This document shows positions 17,570 to 26,114 of a stretch of DNA of 64,000 bases, piece by piece. Location: NCBI RefSeq assembly GCF_000424285.1, contig NZ_KE384157.1, forward strand, positions 281,167-345,166, read 5' to 3'. The notes below the pieces were generated by a model that was not told where the DNA came from, did not search any database, and saw only the letters and a list, made by a program, of their open reading frames with translations. Source of the stretch: Butyrivibrio sp. MB2005. Its GTDB lineage: Bacteria > Bacillota > Clostridia > Lachnospirales > Lachnospiraceae. A program made the translations under genes and the position numbers. Each line of letters starts with the position of its first letter. Position 1 is the stretch's first letter.

Positions 17570-18706
17570 CTATGATAAATACTGTTCGTAGATTGCGACC
17601 TGATCATAGATACATCTCCAGGAGCTCCAGGCATTAGCTGAAACACAGATATAGTGTCCGCCTGAATTGGAGATTGAATAGCTGGCTGCGCAGCAACCTG
17701 ACTGGTTAACGAAACCGGTCTTGGCGCAGAGCACTTCTCCGTTGGTCTCCTTATCCTCGATTCTTCTAAGGAACCAGTTGGAGATGGTAATTCCTTCCGG
17801 ATGCTGCTCTGTAGCTGTGGTTGTATATGTGTGTGCAGAGAGTATCTCTCTTGCAAGATCGTTCTCAACTGCTGCCTTAAGGATCATAGCCATATCCGTA
17901 AGGGTGCAATAGTGATTCTCGTCATAGATCCCGACACAGTTGGTAAAGTGTGCTGTGTCTGCAAGCCCAAGCTCAGCAAGCTTATCGTTCATCATATCTA
18001 CAAAAGCTTCATGCGAGCCTGCAACATAGGTTGCCAGTGCAATTCCCGCATCAGCTCCGGATGGAAGTATTGTTCCGTACATAAGATCTCTTACGGTAAC
18101 CACTTCATCCACATCAAAGCCCACGATACTGCAATCATTTGAAAAAGAATAATCAGTGATATCCCTTGTGATAGTAAAGGTATCATCAAGATCTGTCACA
18201 TGCTCTGCTGCCACAAGAATGGTCATGATCTTTGTCATTGAAGCAGGCGAAATTGTGGCATCCGCTGCCTTTTTTGCAATGACCTCTCCCTTGTCCACAT
18301 CAATAAGAATCGCATTCTCACTGATAACATCTTCACTTACAATATTTGAAACAGAACCGCTGGTCGTAACTTCATAGCCCTTGCAGAAGCTTGCAACCTC
18401 CGGAGAAAGCTCCGGCTCCTCTTCCTGTTGCGCTTCCGGTTCCTCATCCTCTGCAACCTGTTCCTTTACCGGTTCCTCCGGAGAAAGGTCCACTTCCGGT
18501 ATCTCTTCCTTGATGGAAACCACCTCAGGACCTTCACTTGTTTTTTTACTGATAAGCTTGTAGGCCACAACGCCCACTGTAACCACAAACAGAACTGCCA
18601 GTATTCCAAAAAGAACAAATAACCCCTTATTTTTCTTTTTACGCGGCTTTCTCCTTATATAGTAGCTGCTGTCTAAATTTCTATATCCATTCTTACCCAA
18701 AATCAA
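17570..18706 (-). CDS. D-alanyl-D-alanine carboxypeptidase (DacF/PBP5-like), membrane-anchored
   Basis: A 378-residue serine peptidase that trims peptidoglycan stem peptides. It has an N-terminal TM (about 29-50), an acidic Glu/Pro linker to about 105, then the S11 peptidase domain: SMTK (156-159), second motif SGA (216-218, in place of the commoner SGN) and KTG (329-331). The frame starts with TTG at 18706 or 18700; no ATG is suitably placed and the ribosome site AAGG overlaps the upstream stop, so expression is probably coupled to the TPR lipoprotein. Confidence 0.88.
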   Translation of the reverse strand: MILGKNGYRNLDSSYYIRRKPRKKKNKGLFVLFGILAVLFVVTVGVVAYKLISKKTSEGPEVVSIKEEIPEVDLSPEEPVKEQVAEDEEPEAQQEEEPELSPEVASFCKGYEVTTSGSVSNIVSEDVISENAILIDVDKGEVIAKKAADATISPASMTKIMTILVAAEHVTDLDDTFTITRDITDYSFSNDCSIVGFDVDEVVTVRDLMYGTILPSGADAGIALATYVAGSHEAFVDMMNDKLAELGLADTAHFTNCVGIYDENHYCTLTDMAMILKAAVENDLAREILSAHTYTTTATEQHPEGITISNWFLRRIEDKETNGEVLCAKTGFVNQSGCCAASYSISNSGGHYICVSANAWSSWRCIYDQVAIYEQYLS

Positions 18707-18707
18707 A

Positions 18708-19766
18708 TTACCTTGTCGAAAGGAATATCTCCTCTCTTATCGCATCCGCATCATCCGGATACGCCTTCCTGTATTTTTCCATTAATGCTTTTGCCTGTGC
18801 AAAATCGCCGGCATACTCATAAGCTGTTATCTCATTTAGCATAAGTGACTGATGATATTCACTGTTCCCCAGTGAAAGTCCTGCCTCAAATGAGCTGACA
18901 GCATTATCGTAATCCCCCATTTTCACCTGACATAAACCAAGCTGATTGTATATGTCGGGATGATTGGGATCCTCTGCCAGAAAAGTCTTATAAACGCTGA
19001 TGGCATAGTTATAGTCGCCCTGCTTTTCCCCTGTTTGACCAAGCAGAACCACAATAGGTGCCTTCTGCGCATCTCTCTCATTTCTGGCCAGCTCCAAATA
19101 ACTCTGAGCATCCGCATTATTCCCAAGATAATACGAAATCTGTCCCTTTTCATAATTGGTCATGTTGGGATCAACATTATTCAGACATGATTCCAGAATC
19201 GCAGCGCCTTCATCCTCGTACCCGTTGGCTGAAAGTGCCTTGTAAATCATGATCCTAAGATCGTAATCCTTGGGTGAAATTGTTATTGCTTTATTAAAAT
19301 CTATCGTCGCTCCATCATGATCCTGGCTGTAAAGCTTAGCAACACCGCGCATGTAATAGGCGTCTTTTTCCTTCTTACGAAGTCCTAAAATTGCGTCATA
19401 TACCTGTATGGCCTCGGCATATTTCCCCTGCTTGATATAGGTATCCGCAAGATAGTAGTTCGTATCGAAATCCATATCTCTGGCAATTCCATCTGTTGAT
19501 GCCAGAGATTTAAGAAACTCGGTGACAGCATTATCGTAATCACCGAGGTTCCTGTACAGGATTCCCTTTGCCCTGCTAAGGAGATGTACATCCTCTTCAG
19601 CCTTCTCCGCAGCTTCAAGGCTCTCCCTGGCCTCATCATATTCAAGGTTTTGAATATGCAAAAGCGCAGAGTCAACATTACCATGCTTAAGTGCCGGACC
19701 GCATCCGCAAAGCATGGCTAAACCTGCGGTGAGCATAATGGTCTTTGCCATTTTCCTGTATAACAT
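18708..19766 (-). CDS. TPR-repeat lipoprotein
   Basis: A 352-residue lipoprotein: signal with lipobox AMLCGC (Cys about 20), then some eight tetratricopeptide repeats (for example GDYDNAVTEFLKSL, GKYAEAIQVYDAIL, GDYNYAISVYKTFL, GDYDNAVSSFEAGL). TPR solenoids mount protein complexes; here it may hold the neighbouring envelope enzymes together, which is inference. GAGGA precedes ATG 19766; the upstream ridA stop is 4 bases away. Confidence 0.88.
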   Translation of the reverse strand: MLYRKMAKTIMLTAGLAMLCGCGPALKHGNVDSALLHIQNLEYDEARESLEAAEKAEEDVHLLSRAKGILYRNLGDYDNAVTEFLKSLASTDGIARDMDFDTNYYLADTYIKQGKYAEAIQVYDAILGLRKKEKDAYYMRGVAKLYSQDHDGATIDFNKAITISPKDYDLRIMIYKALSANGYEDEGAAILESCLNNVDPNMTNYEKGQISYYLGNNADAQSYLELARNERDAQKAPIVVLLGQTGEKQGDYNYAISVYKTFLAEDPNHPDIYNQLGLCQVKMGDYDNAVSSFEAGLSLGNSEYHQSLMLNEITAYEYAGDFAQAKALMEKYRKAYPDDADAIREEIFLSTR

Positions 19767-19770
19767 TTAC

Positions 19771-20151
19771 TTAGTCCTCGCCAAGATATGCTATTACCTC
19801 TACTTCACACAATACGTCCTTGGGAAGCTGCTTAACTGCAACACAGCTTCTTGCAGGCTTGCCTGTGAAATATTTCTCATATACTGCATTGAAAGCACCA
19901 AAATCTGCCATCTCAGCAAGGAAGCAGCTTGTCTTTACTACGTGCTCGTAGTCTGTACCTGCTGCCTTTAAAATCTCCCCAATATTCTTGCAAACAAGAT
20001 CAGCCTGAGCTGTAACATCATCTCCTTCAATCTCACCTGTTGCGGGATTGATTGGAATCTGTCCTGAAGCATAAAGGAAATTACCTGCCTTTATAGCCTG
20101 TGAATAGGGTCCGATTGCTGCGGGTGCCTTGTCTGTAACGATTTTCTGCAT
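19771..20151 (-). CDS. ridA: RidA family enamine/imine deaminase
   Basis: A 126-residue protein matching the YjgF/YER057c/UK114 family across its whole length: IGPYSQAIKAGNFLYASGQIP, then the family's catalytic Arg and Cys in ARSCVAVKQLPKDVLCEVEVIAYL. It hydrolyses reactive 2-aminoacrylate-type enamines made by PLP enzymes. GGAGG precedes the ATG. Placement between envelope genes looks incidental. Confidence 0.93.
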   Translation of the reverse strand: MQKIVTDKAPAAIGPYSQAIKAGNFLYASGQIPINPATGEIEGDDVTAQADLVCKNIGEILKAAGTDYEHVVKTSCFLAEMADFGAFNAVYEKYFTGKPARSCVAVKQLPKDVLCEVEVIAYLGED

Positions 20152-20174
20152 TTTTCATACCTCCGTTAAAAAAA

Positions 20175-20429
20175 TTATGTATTCTCTTTTTGCTTTTCAG
20201 AATCGAATGCTGCTGTAACATAGAATCCCCTGGCATTCTCTTCCACATTAAGAACAACGCCCTGTCTCATGGACATTCTCTCCCTGAAGGGAAAATTCCC
20301 TGACATTGCAAGGGAAGGATCAATGGTGTAATACACATTACTGGGGAGTTCTCCCTCCGTCACCGTGATCTCATCGCCCTCCTTCAAAAGTCCTGGGCGT
20401 TCCATCTTAAAAACCATTTCTCTAACCAT
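20175..20429 (-). CDS. Small hypothetical protein (84 residues)
   Basis: An 84-residue soluble protein with a basic start and Met-rich N-terminus, and beta-like segments (GDEITVTEGELPSNVYYTID, QGVVLNVEENARGFYVTAAF) that suggest a small barrel. No family recognised. It fits exactly between the SGNH stop (8 bases before) and ridA, so it is a translated member of the operon. An internal ATG (codon 5) is an alternative start. Confidence 0.65.
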   Translation of the reverse strand: MVREMVFKMERPGLLKEGDEITVTEGELPSNVYYTIDPSLAMSGNFPFRERMSMRQGVVLNVEENARGFYVTAAFDSEKQKENT

Positions 20430-20437
20430 TTTACTAT

Positions 20438-21649
20438 CTACTCCGTAGCCACATTATCTGCAATTACATAAGCATGGTTTTTCAAATAATCATACCATAA
20501 TGCATAAGATTTTGCTTTCAAATGTATGTTATCAAATGAAAGATCCTGAGTAAGTGCTCCGTTCTCATCATCAGTGGCTTCATTCATATCAATATAAAAA
20601 ATGTGCTGATTGTCCGCTAGCTGCGCAATTACCTGGTTGCGCTCATTTATGCGGTCATTCTTAAATACCTTGTCTTTATTACTCTTCGCAGCGGTTACAT
20701 GCATTATGCCCTGAATATATATCTGCGCATCGGGTTGCAGCTCTCTTATTCTGTTAACTACGTTCCCGTATGCTTCCCCGAAGGATTCAGGTGTTCCGCC
20801 GCCAAGCTCGTTAAGACCGAGCATAATATATATTTTACCAAATTTCTTCTGCTCTAGCGCCTGTGCAATTGTAATTTTTTCAGAATTATCTTCAAGTTTT
20901 ACAAAGGACTTTTTCTCAAAATCATAAATAGTGAGAGAAATCTTGGCATAGAAGGTGGATCTGTCCATGAGCTCCTGACAATACTCCGAAAGTCCAACTG
21001 TTCTGGAATCGCCAATAAAGAGCGCATCGCAGAAATAATCATCATCCACGGATGCAATCTGATAAACAGGCGGTTCAGGTTCTACCTCTTCTACAGGTGC
21101 CTCCTCTGCAGGTGCTTCCTGGCTCTCTGCCGTCTGTTCGCCCTCTGCAGGCGCTTCCTGATTCTCTGCTGGCTGCTCGCCCTCTGCCTGAGTCTCAGTA
21201 GCTTCAGGATTCTCACCCTCTGCGGGATTCTGCTGCTCTCCCATGGCTTCCTCTGAAGGCTGTTCCTCTACAGATTGCTCTTCTGTCAGCTGTTCTGCAT
21301 TCTCAGTCTGCTGCGCATCTGCTTCAGCTACATCAGTCTGCTCAGAACCATCTGATATCTGCTGCTCAGATCCATCAGCGGTCACTACATCCTCATTCTG
21401 AGCTTCGCTCTCAGGGTTCTGTGACAGCGTCCCATTGCCGGTACCCATCACATTATTTGCAAGAGCCACAAGATAAGGCTGATTGCCGTCAAAGAGACTA
21501 CGAAGTGTCAGCGACATCACTGGGGCTGCCTGTGGATCATATTCAATTTCTCCGTACTGAGTATCTTTTCCCAATATTGAATCAGCAGTTGTCAGTATGT
21601 AGAACAACAACACCAATATAGTAAGCAGATACTTTGAGAGTTTTTTCAA
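20438..21649 (-). CDS. SGNH-type hydrolase with long acidic linker
   Basis: A 403-residue protein with an N-terminal membrane anchor (about 6-22), an acidic Glu/Gln/Ala/Pro linker (about 72-194, with imperfect EGEQxAExQEAPA repeats) and a C-terminal SGNH domain. Block I is FIGDSRTVGL (S215), block III GLNELGGG, block V DNIHLKAKSY. The domain is placed far from the membrane by the linker. It follows an MBOAT gene by 11 bases and is probably its extracytoplasmic acyl-transfer partner. Confidence 0.85.
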   Translation of the reverse strand: MKKLSKYLLTILVLLFYILTTADSILGKDTQYGEIEYDPQAAPVMSLTLRSLFDGNQPYLVALANNVMGTGNGTLSQNPESEAQNEDVVTADGSEQQISDGSEQTDVAEADAQQTENAEQLTEEQSVEEQPSEEAMGEQQNPAEGENPEATETQAEGEQPAENQEAPAEGEQTAESQEAPAEEAPVEEVEPEPPVYQIASVDDDYFCDALFIGDSRTVGLSEYCQELMDRSTFYAKISLTIYDFEKKSFVKLEDNSEKITIAQALEQKKFGKIYIMLGLNELGGGTPESFGEAYGNVVNRIRELQPDAQIYIQGIMHVTAAKSNKDKVFKNDRINERNQVIAQLADNQHIFYIDMNEATDDENGALTQDLSFDNIHLKAKSYALWYDYLKNHAYVIADNVATE

Positions 21650-21660
21650 AATACACTACC

Positions 21661-23037
21661 TCAAAAATTAAAATACAAGAACGGATTGCCCGCCTTAGTA
21701 GATGAAATACATGCACACACAACAAAGAGTGCAAATACCAATATTTTTATAACAGGGCTTTTCCTGTTTTCCTTAACAAATTCAAAAAACAGCGGAACAA
21801 GAAGTACAAGTCCTGCAATCATAAACATACCATATCTATCCGTGAACTTAGCAAAGTCTCCGGGATTCACTGCAACTCCGACTCCGAAAAAGGGGAAAAG
21901 TCGTCCGAAATAGTTGGCGATATCCGTGAATGAATTAAGCGCAAATACCACCCATGTAAGGGGTACAAGCACAAGCACGTTGATTCTTCCAATTACTGCC
22001 ATCAGTCCCTTGCTCTTAGATAAAACAAACTTCTCTGCAAGTATCATCAAAAGAAGGGATCCGCTCCAGATAAAGAAGTTCGGTGTAATGCCATGCCATA
22101 TTCCCGTTAACAGCCATACAATAAAAAGATTTAAAACTGTACGTTTTGTTCCTTTTTTACTTCCGCCAAATGGAATGTACACATAATCCTTAAACCAGGA
22201 GCCCAGGGTCATATGCCACCTTCTGTAGAAATCGCTGACGCTTCCTGCCACGTAGGGATGATTGAAGTTCTGTACAAAAGGAAATCCAAGAGCCACACCT
22301 ACACCTGCAGCCATAAGTGAATATCCCCAGAAATCGAAATACAGATTCAGGGAATAGCACACTGCTCCAAGCCACGCCAGAGGTGTGGAAATGCTCTCAT
22401 ATCCTATGGTTCCGATCTCATTCCACATCATAGCCATGTAATCGGCAATAAGTATCTTCATGCCAAATCCCAGTGAAAACCAGAATAAACCGCTCTCTAT
22501 TCTGCATAGATACATGGGGAGCCTGTCTCTGAAAAGCAAAAACATCTCCTTTTTACCGGATATGGCCTCATTTTTCTCATAGTAGTCATAGCGCATGATA
22601 GGGCCGGAGATAACCTGGGGGAATAACGAAAAATAAGCCAGTGCTGAAAAGAACGCCGGCCTTTTTTTGATCAATCCCTTATAGCAGTCAACCTGATATG
22701 AGATCATTTTGAATGTGAAGAAGCTGATACCAAGCGGAAGAGCGCTAACACGGCCAAACTGCACAAGCAGCTTAAAGGCCATAAGAACTCCCGCATCCAG
22801 CAGAACTGACAGATATAAGAACTTCTTATTTTTAGAAAGACATTGCAGAGACAACAAATAATTCACAACTATTGCAGCTGCAAATATCCCTAAACTCCTG
22901 ATATCTCCAATTGCATAAAACACCAGGGAGCCCACCGACAGGAAAATACTCCTGAAGCGGTAAGGCACAGCATAATACACAATCAGAAATATCGGTAAAA
23001 ATCTAAATATAAATGATAAATCCGAAAAATTGATCAT
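21661..23037 (-). CDS. MBOAT-family O-acyltransferase, second copy
   Basis: A 458-residue polytopic protein with FYRRWHMTLGSWFKDYVYIPFGG and the active-site TGIWHGITPNFFIW. ATG 23037 (MINFSDLSFIFRFLPIF) matches the usual MBOAT start; ATG 23058 overlaps the stop of the TPR gene. Neither has a strong ribosome site, suggesting translational coupling. It differs clearly in sequence from the MBOAT at 7135 and so probably modifies another polymer. Confidence 0.9.
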   Translation of the reverse strand: MINFSDLSFIFRFLPIFLIVYYAVPYRFRSIFLSVGSLVFYAIGDIRSLGIFAAAIVVNYLLSLQCLSKNKKFLYLSVLLDAGVLMAFKLLVQFGRVSALPLGISFFTFKMISYQVDCYKGLIKKRPAFFSALAYFSLFPQVISGPIMRYDYYEKNEAISGKKEMFLLFRDRLPMYLCRIESGLFWFSLGFGMKILIADYMAMMWNEIGTIGYESISTPLAWLGAVCYSLNLYFDFWGYSLMAAGVGVALGFPFVQNFNHPYVAGSVSDFYRRWHMTLGSWFKDYVYIPFGGSKKGTKRTVLNLFIVWLLTGIWHGITPNFFIWSGSLLLMILAEKFVLSKSKGLMAVIGRINVLVLVPLTWVVFALNSFTDIANYFGRLFPFFGVGVAVNPGDFAKFTDRYGMFMIAGLVLLVPLFFEFVKENRKSPVIKILVFALFVVCACISSTKAGNPFLYFNF

Positions 23038-23044
23038 ATTCGCG

Positions 23045-24457
23045 TTAATCTGTAGCATTGTTTATCTCAGCCAACTTTGTTTCTGCTGATGATGCGCTTC
23101 TGGTATCCTCAAAGTTATTGATTACCTGGTCGTAAATGACCTTAGCATTGTCTGTATCTCCACTCTCATAATAAGAGTTACCGAGATTGTACAGCGCATC
23201 AACGTTGGTGTTATCGTACTGGAATGCCTTGATCAGTGCAGGAATCGCAGTTTCATAATCACCGTTCCTGTATGCATCATAGCCCACAGCATAGCTTCGC
23301 TGTGAAAGATCAGCTCCCACAAATGTCATAAGACCATTGTAGAGGTCCATGAACTGCGTAGATGCTTCATCACCGAGGTTGTCGATATCCACATCCTTAA
23401 GCTGCTCCTCAATTCCTTCGATATTGGTCTGATCAGCAAGATACAGTGAAGCTGCCTCCATAAGATTATTACCTACTGAAGCAGGTGTATCTGCGCCCTG
23501 ATATGAGCTTATCTCGTTTTGAAGCTCATCAATCTGGGCCTGAAGTGTTCCTATCTGCTGCTCATACTCACCCATCTTGGCTGATTTTGAATCAGACTCT
23601 TCACTTATTTCTGAGATCTGAGTCTTGTAATTGGCATTCATTTTCTGTATTCTTGCGGGCAAAATAAGGAAATTAGCTGCTGCTACTCCAAGAACAACTC
23701 CCAAAACTATTCCCCATATTGATCCGCTCTTAGTAAAGACATTCTGTCTAACAGGCTGAATGATGGTCTCATTGTCTCTGGTATATCTGACAATATCATT
23801 ACCTGATTTCTTATTCTCCTCTGAAGCCTTAAGATCCTGAGGAAGCATCATGCTCTCAGCTTCCTTGAGATAGCGGGCTGCCATTACGTTGCCGGTATCG
23901 AGCTTAAGACTCTTCTCCGCCTCTGTTTTGGCCTTGGCATAACTGCCGTTGTTCAGATAAAGAAGCGCTAAAAGAAGATGGGCCCTGATAAAACCGGGGT
24001 TCATCGAAAGTACTTTTTTTAGCTGAATAACTGCCATATCCAGGCTGTCCTGGTGGCAATAGTTCAGTGCTATATTGTATTTTTTTATTGTCTGATTGAA
24101 AACTTCGAGTCTTGAAGGATCATTACGTACCATGTCCATGTAGTCATCTGCTGAGTTGTCCTCGCTCTTAAGGTTCTTACTGATAACCCATTCACTAAGG
24201 GCAGCAACGACTTCACCGGTCTCATAATAGACCAGTCCTAAAAGGTTTCTGGCCTGAATGTTACTCTTATTGAGTTTTAGACTTTGATGCAGGGATTCGA
24301 TGGCCCCTGACATATTACGCACTTCTGCTCTCTCTAATCCCTCATTATAATAGCGGTTGGAAAGAGCGATTATGCGCTTATATACCTTTACTCCCGCGCC
24401 GCAGTTAGGACAATACTCGCGGCTTGTGAGCTCTGCTCCACATTTATAGCATTTCAT
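23045..24457 (-). CDS. Zinc-ribbon and TPR membrane protein
   Basis: A 470-residue protein. An N-terminal zinc ribbon (MKCYKCGAELTSREYCPNCG, Cys 3/6/16/19) is followed by TPR-like repeats (about 30-215), a single membrane helix (about 250-270, GIVLGVVLGVAAANFLIL), a coiled coil (about 275-325) and further TPRs outside (DYETAIPALIKAFQYD, GDTDNAKVIYDQVI). It thus has TPR domains on both sides of the membrane. Likely a scaffold for envelope assembly; function not established. Confidence 0.8.
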   Translation of the reverse strand: MKCYKCGAELTSREYCPNCGAGVKVYKRIIALSNRYYNEGLERAEVRNMSGAIESLHQSLKLNKSNIQARNLLGLVYYETGEVVAALSEWVISKNLKSEDNSADDYMDMVRNDPSRLEVFNQTIKKYNIALNYCHQDSLDMAVIQLKKVLSMNPGFIRAHLLLALLYLNNGSYAKAKTEAEKSLKLDTGNVMAARYLKEAESMMLPQDLKASEENKKSGNDIVRYTRDNETIIQPVRQNVFTKSGSIWGIVLGVVLGVAAANFLILPARIQKMNANYKTQISEISEESDSKSAKMGEYEQQIGTLQAQIDELQNEISSYQGADTPASVGNNLMEAASLYLADQTNIEGIEEQLKDVDIDNLGDEASTQFMDLYNGLMTFVGADLSQRSYAVGYDAYRNGDYETAIPALIKAFQYDNTNVDALYNLGNSYYESGDTDNAKVIYDQVINNFEDTRSASSAETKLAEINNATD

Positions 24458-24487
24458 AATAAGAAGAAAGCCCCTTTTCTAATTAAA

Positions 24488-24658
24488 TCATGAACGACTG
24501 CGCATCTGACGATTTGTTTCCTCTGCCTTGGCATCCTTCAGAAGGCTGACAAGGACATCTGCCATGTCGTCCAAATCCTGGTTATAGATGATCTCCTCAG
24601 CATCCTCTATCTCCAGGCTGGGCCTGAACTTCTTAAGTTCATTTTCAAAATTGATCAT
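24488..24658 (-). CDS. Small acidic protein of 56 residues
   Basis: ATG 24658 starts a 57-codon frame (MINFENELKKFRPSLEIEDA...RQMRSRS, TGA at 24488). A GGGAG ribosome site lies 9 bases upstream. The peptide is acidic and helical (IEDAEEIIYNQDLDDMADVL). It lies 41 bases after folC and 30 bases before the zinc-ribbon gene, filling the only gap in the operon. No family recognised. Confidence 0.65.
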   Translation of the reverse strand: MINFENELKKFRPSLEIEDAEEIIYNQDLDDMADVLVSLLKDAKAEETNRQMRSRS

Positions 24659-24699
24659 TTCTAAAGCTCCCTCATACCTTTTACATCTGATAAAACAAA

Positions 24700-26100
24700 T
24701 TAGTTGCCGGGCAAAATGCCAAGTGTCTCTCTGACCTGCCCAACAAGATATAAAGATCCGGCAGCAAATACAACATCGCCGGCTCCCCTGTCCGTAAGAA
24801 TATCCATAAGTGCATCCTTTACACCGTCATAATATGAAAAACGGATATTCAAGGCATCCTCAAATCTGGATGTCTCGGACGCAATCGCAGCACGAAGCTG
24901 TGATTCTGAGGCTGATCTGGAAGTATCAAGAACTGCAATATATACTCTGTCGAACAACCTGCTCTCAAGTATTTTCCTGATCATAAGATGGTACTGCTTG
25001 TCTGATACGGCACCGAAAAGTAAATATCTGTACCTGTTGCAGGGTACTTCCTTAGCACTTTCAAGGAAAGCATCCATTCCATCTACATTGTGGGCACCAT
25101 CAACATATATTCCGGGAAGAATAAGCTCCATTCTTCCACCCCATTTGGCCTTTTTCAAGCCAAAACGAATATCATCTTCGGAAATCTTTATTCCAAGATC
25201 CCTCAATGCCCGAGTACACATTATCGATATTGCAGCATTTTCTGTCTGAAATTTCGCAATAGTTTGCAGTCTGAGACCGCAATAATTATCATACTGAGAT
25301 TCATAGGAAAAATCAATGCAAATATTACCTGATTCATCGGGCGTAGGCACAATATCATAGAGAAACTTTGGCTCAACACGATAAACCTTAGCTCCCATTT
25401 CCTGTGCTCTTTTTTCTATTACCTCTGTACTGTTCTCTCTTTTATTAAGGAAAACAAGAGGAACGTTATTTCGTATAATTCCTGCTTTTTCAGCGGCAAT
25501 CTCCGAAATTGTATTTCCAAGATACTGCATGTGGTCCATGCCTATCTCAGTTATCACATCAAGTATAGGCTCATGTATGCTGTTGGTAGCATCCAGCCTT
25601 CCGCCAAGTCCTGTCTCGAGCACCAGAAAATCCACAGGGTGTTCGCTATAAAGCTCCATAGCCATAAAGAACAGGAACTCGAAATATGTAGGGAAGTATT
25701 CTCCCGTTTTATACCCTTTTATGCTCGTAAGGAGCTTAGCAAATATATCACAGAAAGTATTATCCTCAATGGGCTTTCCGTTAATGCAAAAGCGCTCCGT
25801 AAGCTTTACAAGATGCGGTGAAGTAAACATTCCCACGGAAAAGCCTGCCTGCCTCAGAATCTCTGAGAGATAATTGCAAACAGAACCTTTTCCGTTAGTA
25901 CCTGCCACATGAATGATCTTCATATTCAGGTCAGGGCTTCCCATGTATTCAAGGAATTCCCTGGTCTCTTCTACAGAATGTTTCTCGGTAAATGCAGGTA
26001 TCAGTTCGATAAACTGCTCGCACTCATAAAAGCGGGGTTTCTCTCCGGCATCTAAAAGACTCATTATGTCTTCGATGCGGTTTGTAAGCTCGTCTTTCAT
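24700..26100 (-). CDS. folC: Folylpolyglutamate synthase / dihydrofolate synthase
   Basis: A 466-residue Mur-ligase-family enzyme that adds glutamate to folates. The P-loop is HVAGTNGKGSVCNYLSEIL, with TSPHLVKLTERFCING and ETGLGGRLDATN as further FolC signatures. ATG 26100 with AGGTG upstream is preferred over GTG 26106. It begins 14 bases after valS; the valS-folC pair is common in Bacillota. Confidence 0.95.
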   Translation of the reverse strand: MKDELTNRIEDIMSLLDAGEKPRFYECEQFIELIPAFTEKHSVEETREFLEYMGSPDLNMKIIHVAGTNGKGSVCNYLSEILRQAGFSVGMFTSPHLVKLTERFCINGKPIEDNTFCDIFAKLLTSIKGYKTGEYFPTYFEFLFFMAMELYSEHPVDFLVLETGLGGRLDATNSIHEPILDVITEIGMDHMQYLGNTISEIAAEKAGIIRNNVPLVFLNKRENSTEVIEKRAQEMGAKVYRVEPKFLYDIVPTPDESGNICIDFSYESQYDNYCGLRLQTIAKFQTENAAISIMCTRALRDLGIKISEDDIRFGLKKAKWGGRMELILPGIYVDGAHNVDGMDAFLESAKEVPCNRYRYLLFGAVSDKQYHLMIRKILESRLFDRVYIAVLDTSRSASESQLRAAIASETSRFEDALNIRFSYYDGVKDALMDILTDRGAGDVVFAAGSLYLVGQVRETLGILPGN

Positions 26101-26114
26101 TACCACACCTGTTA

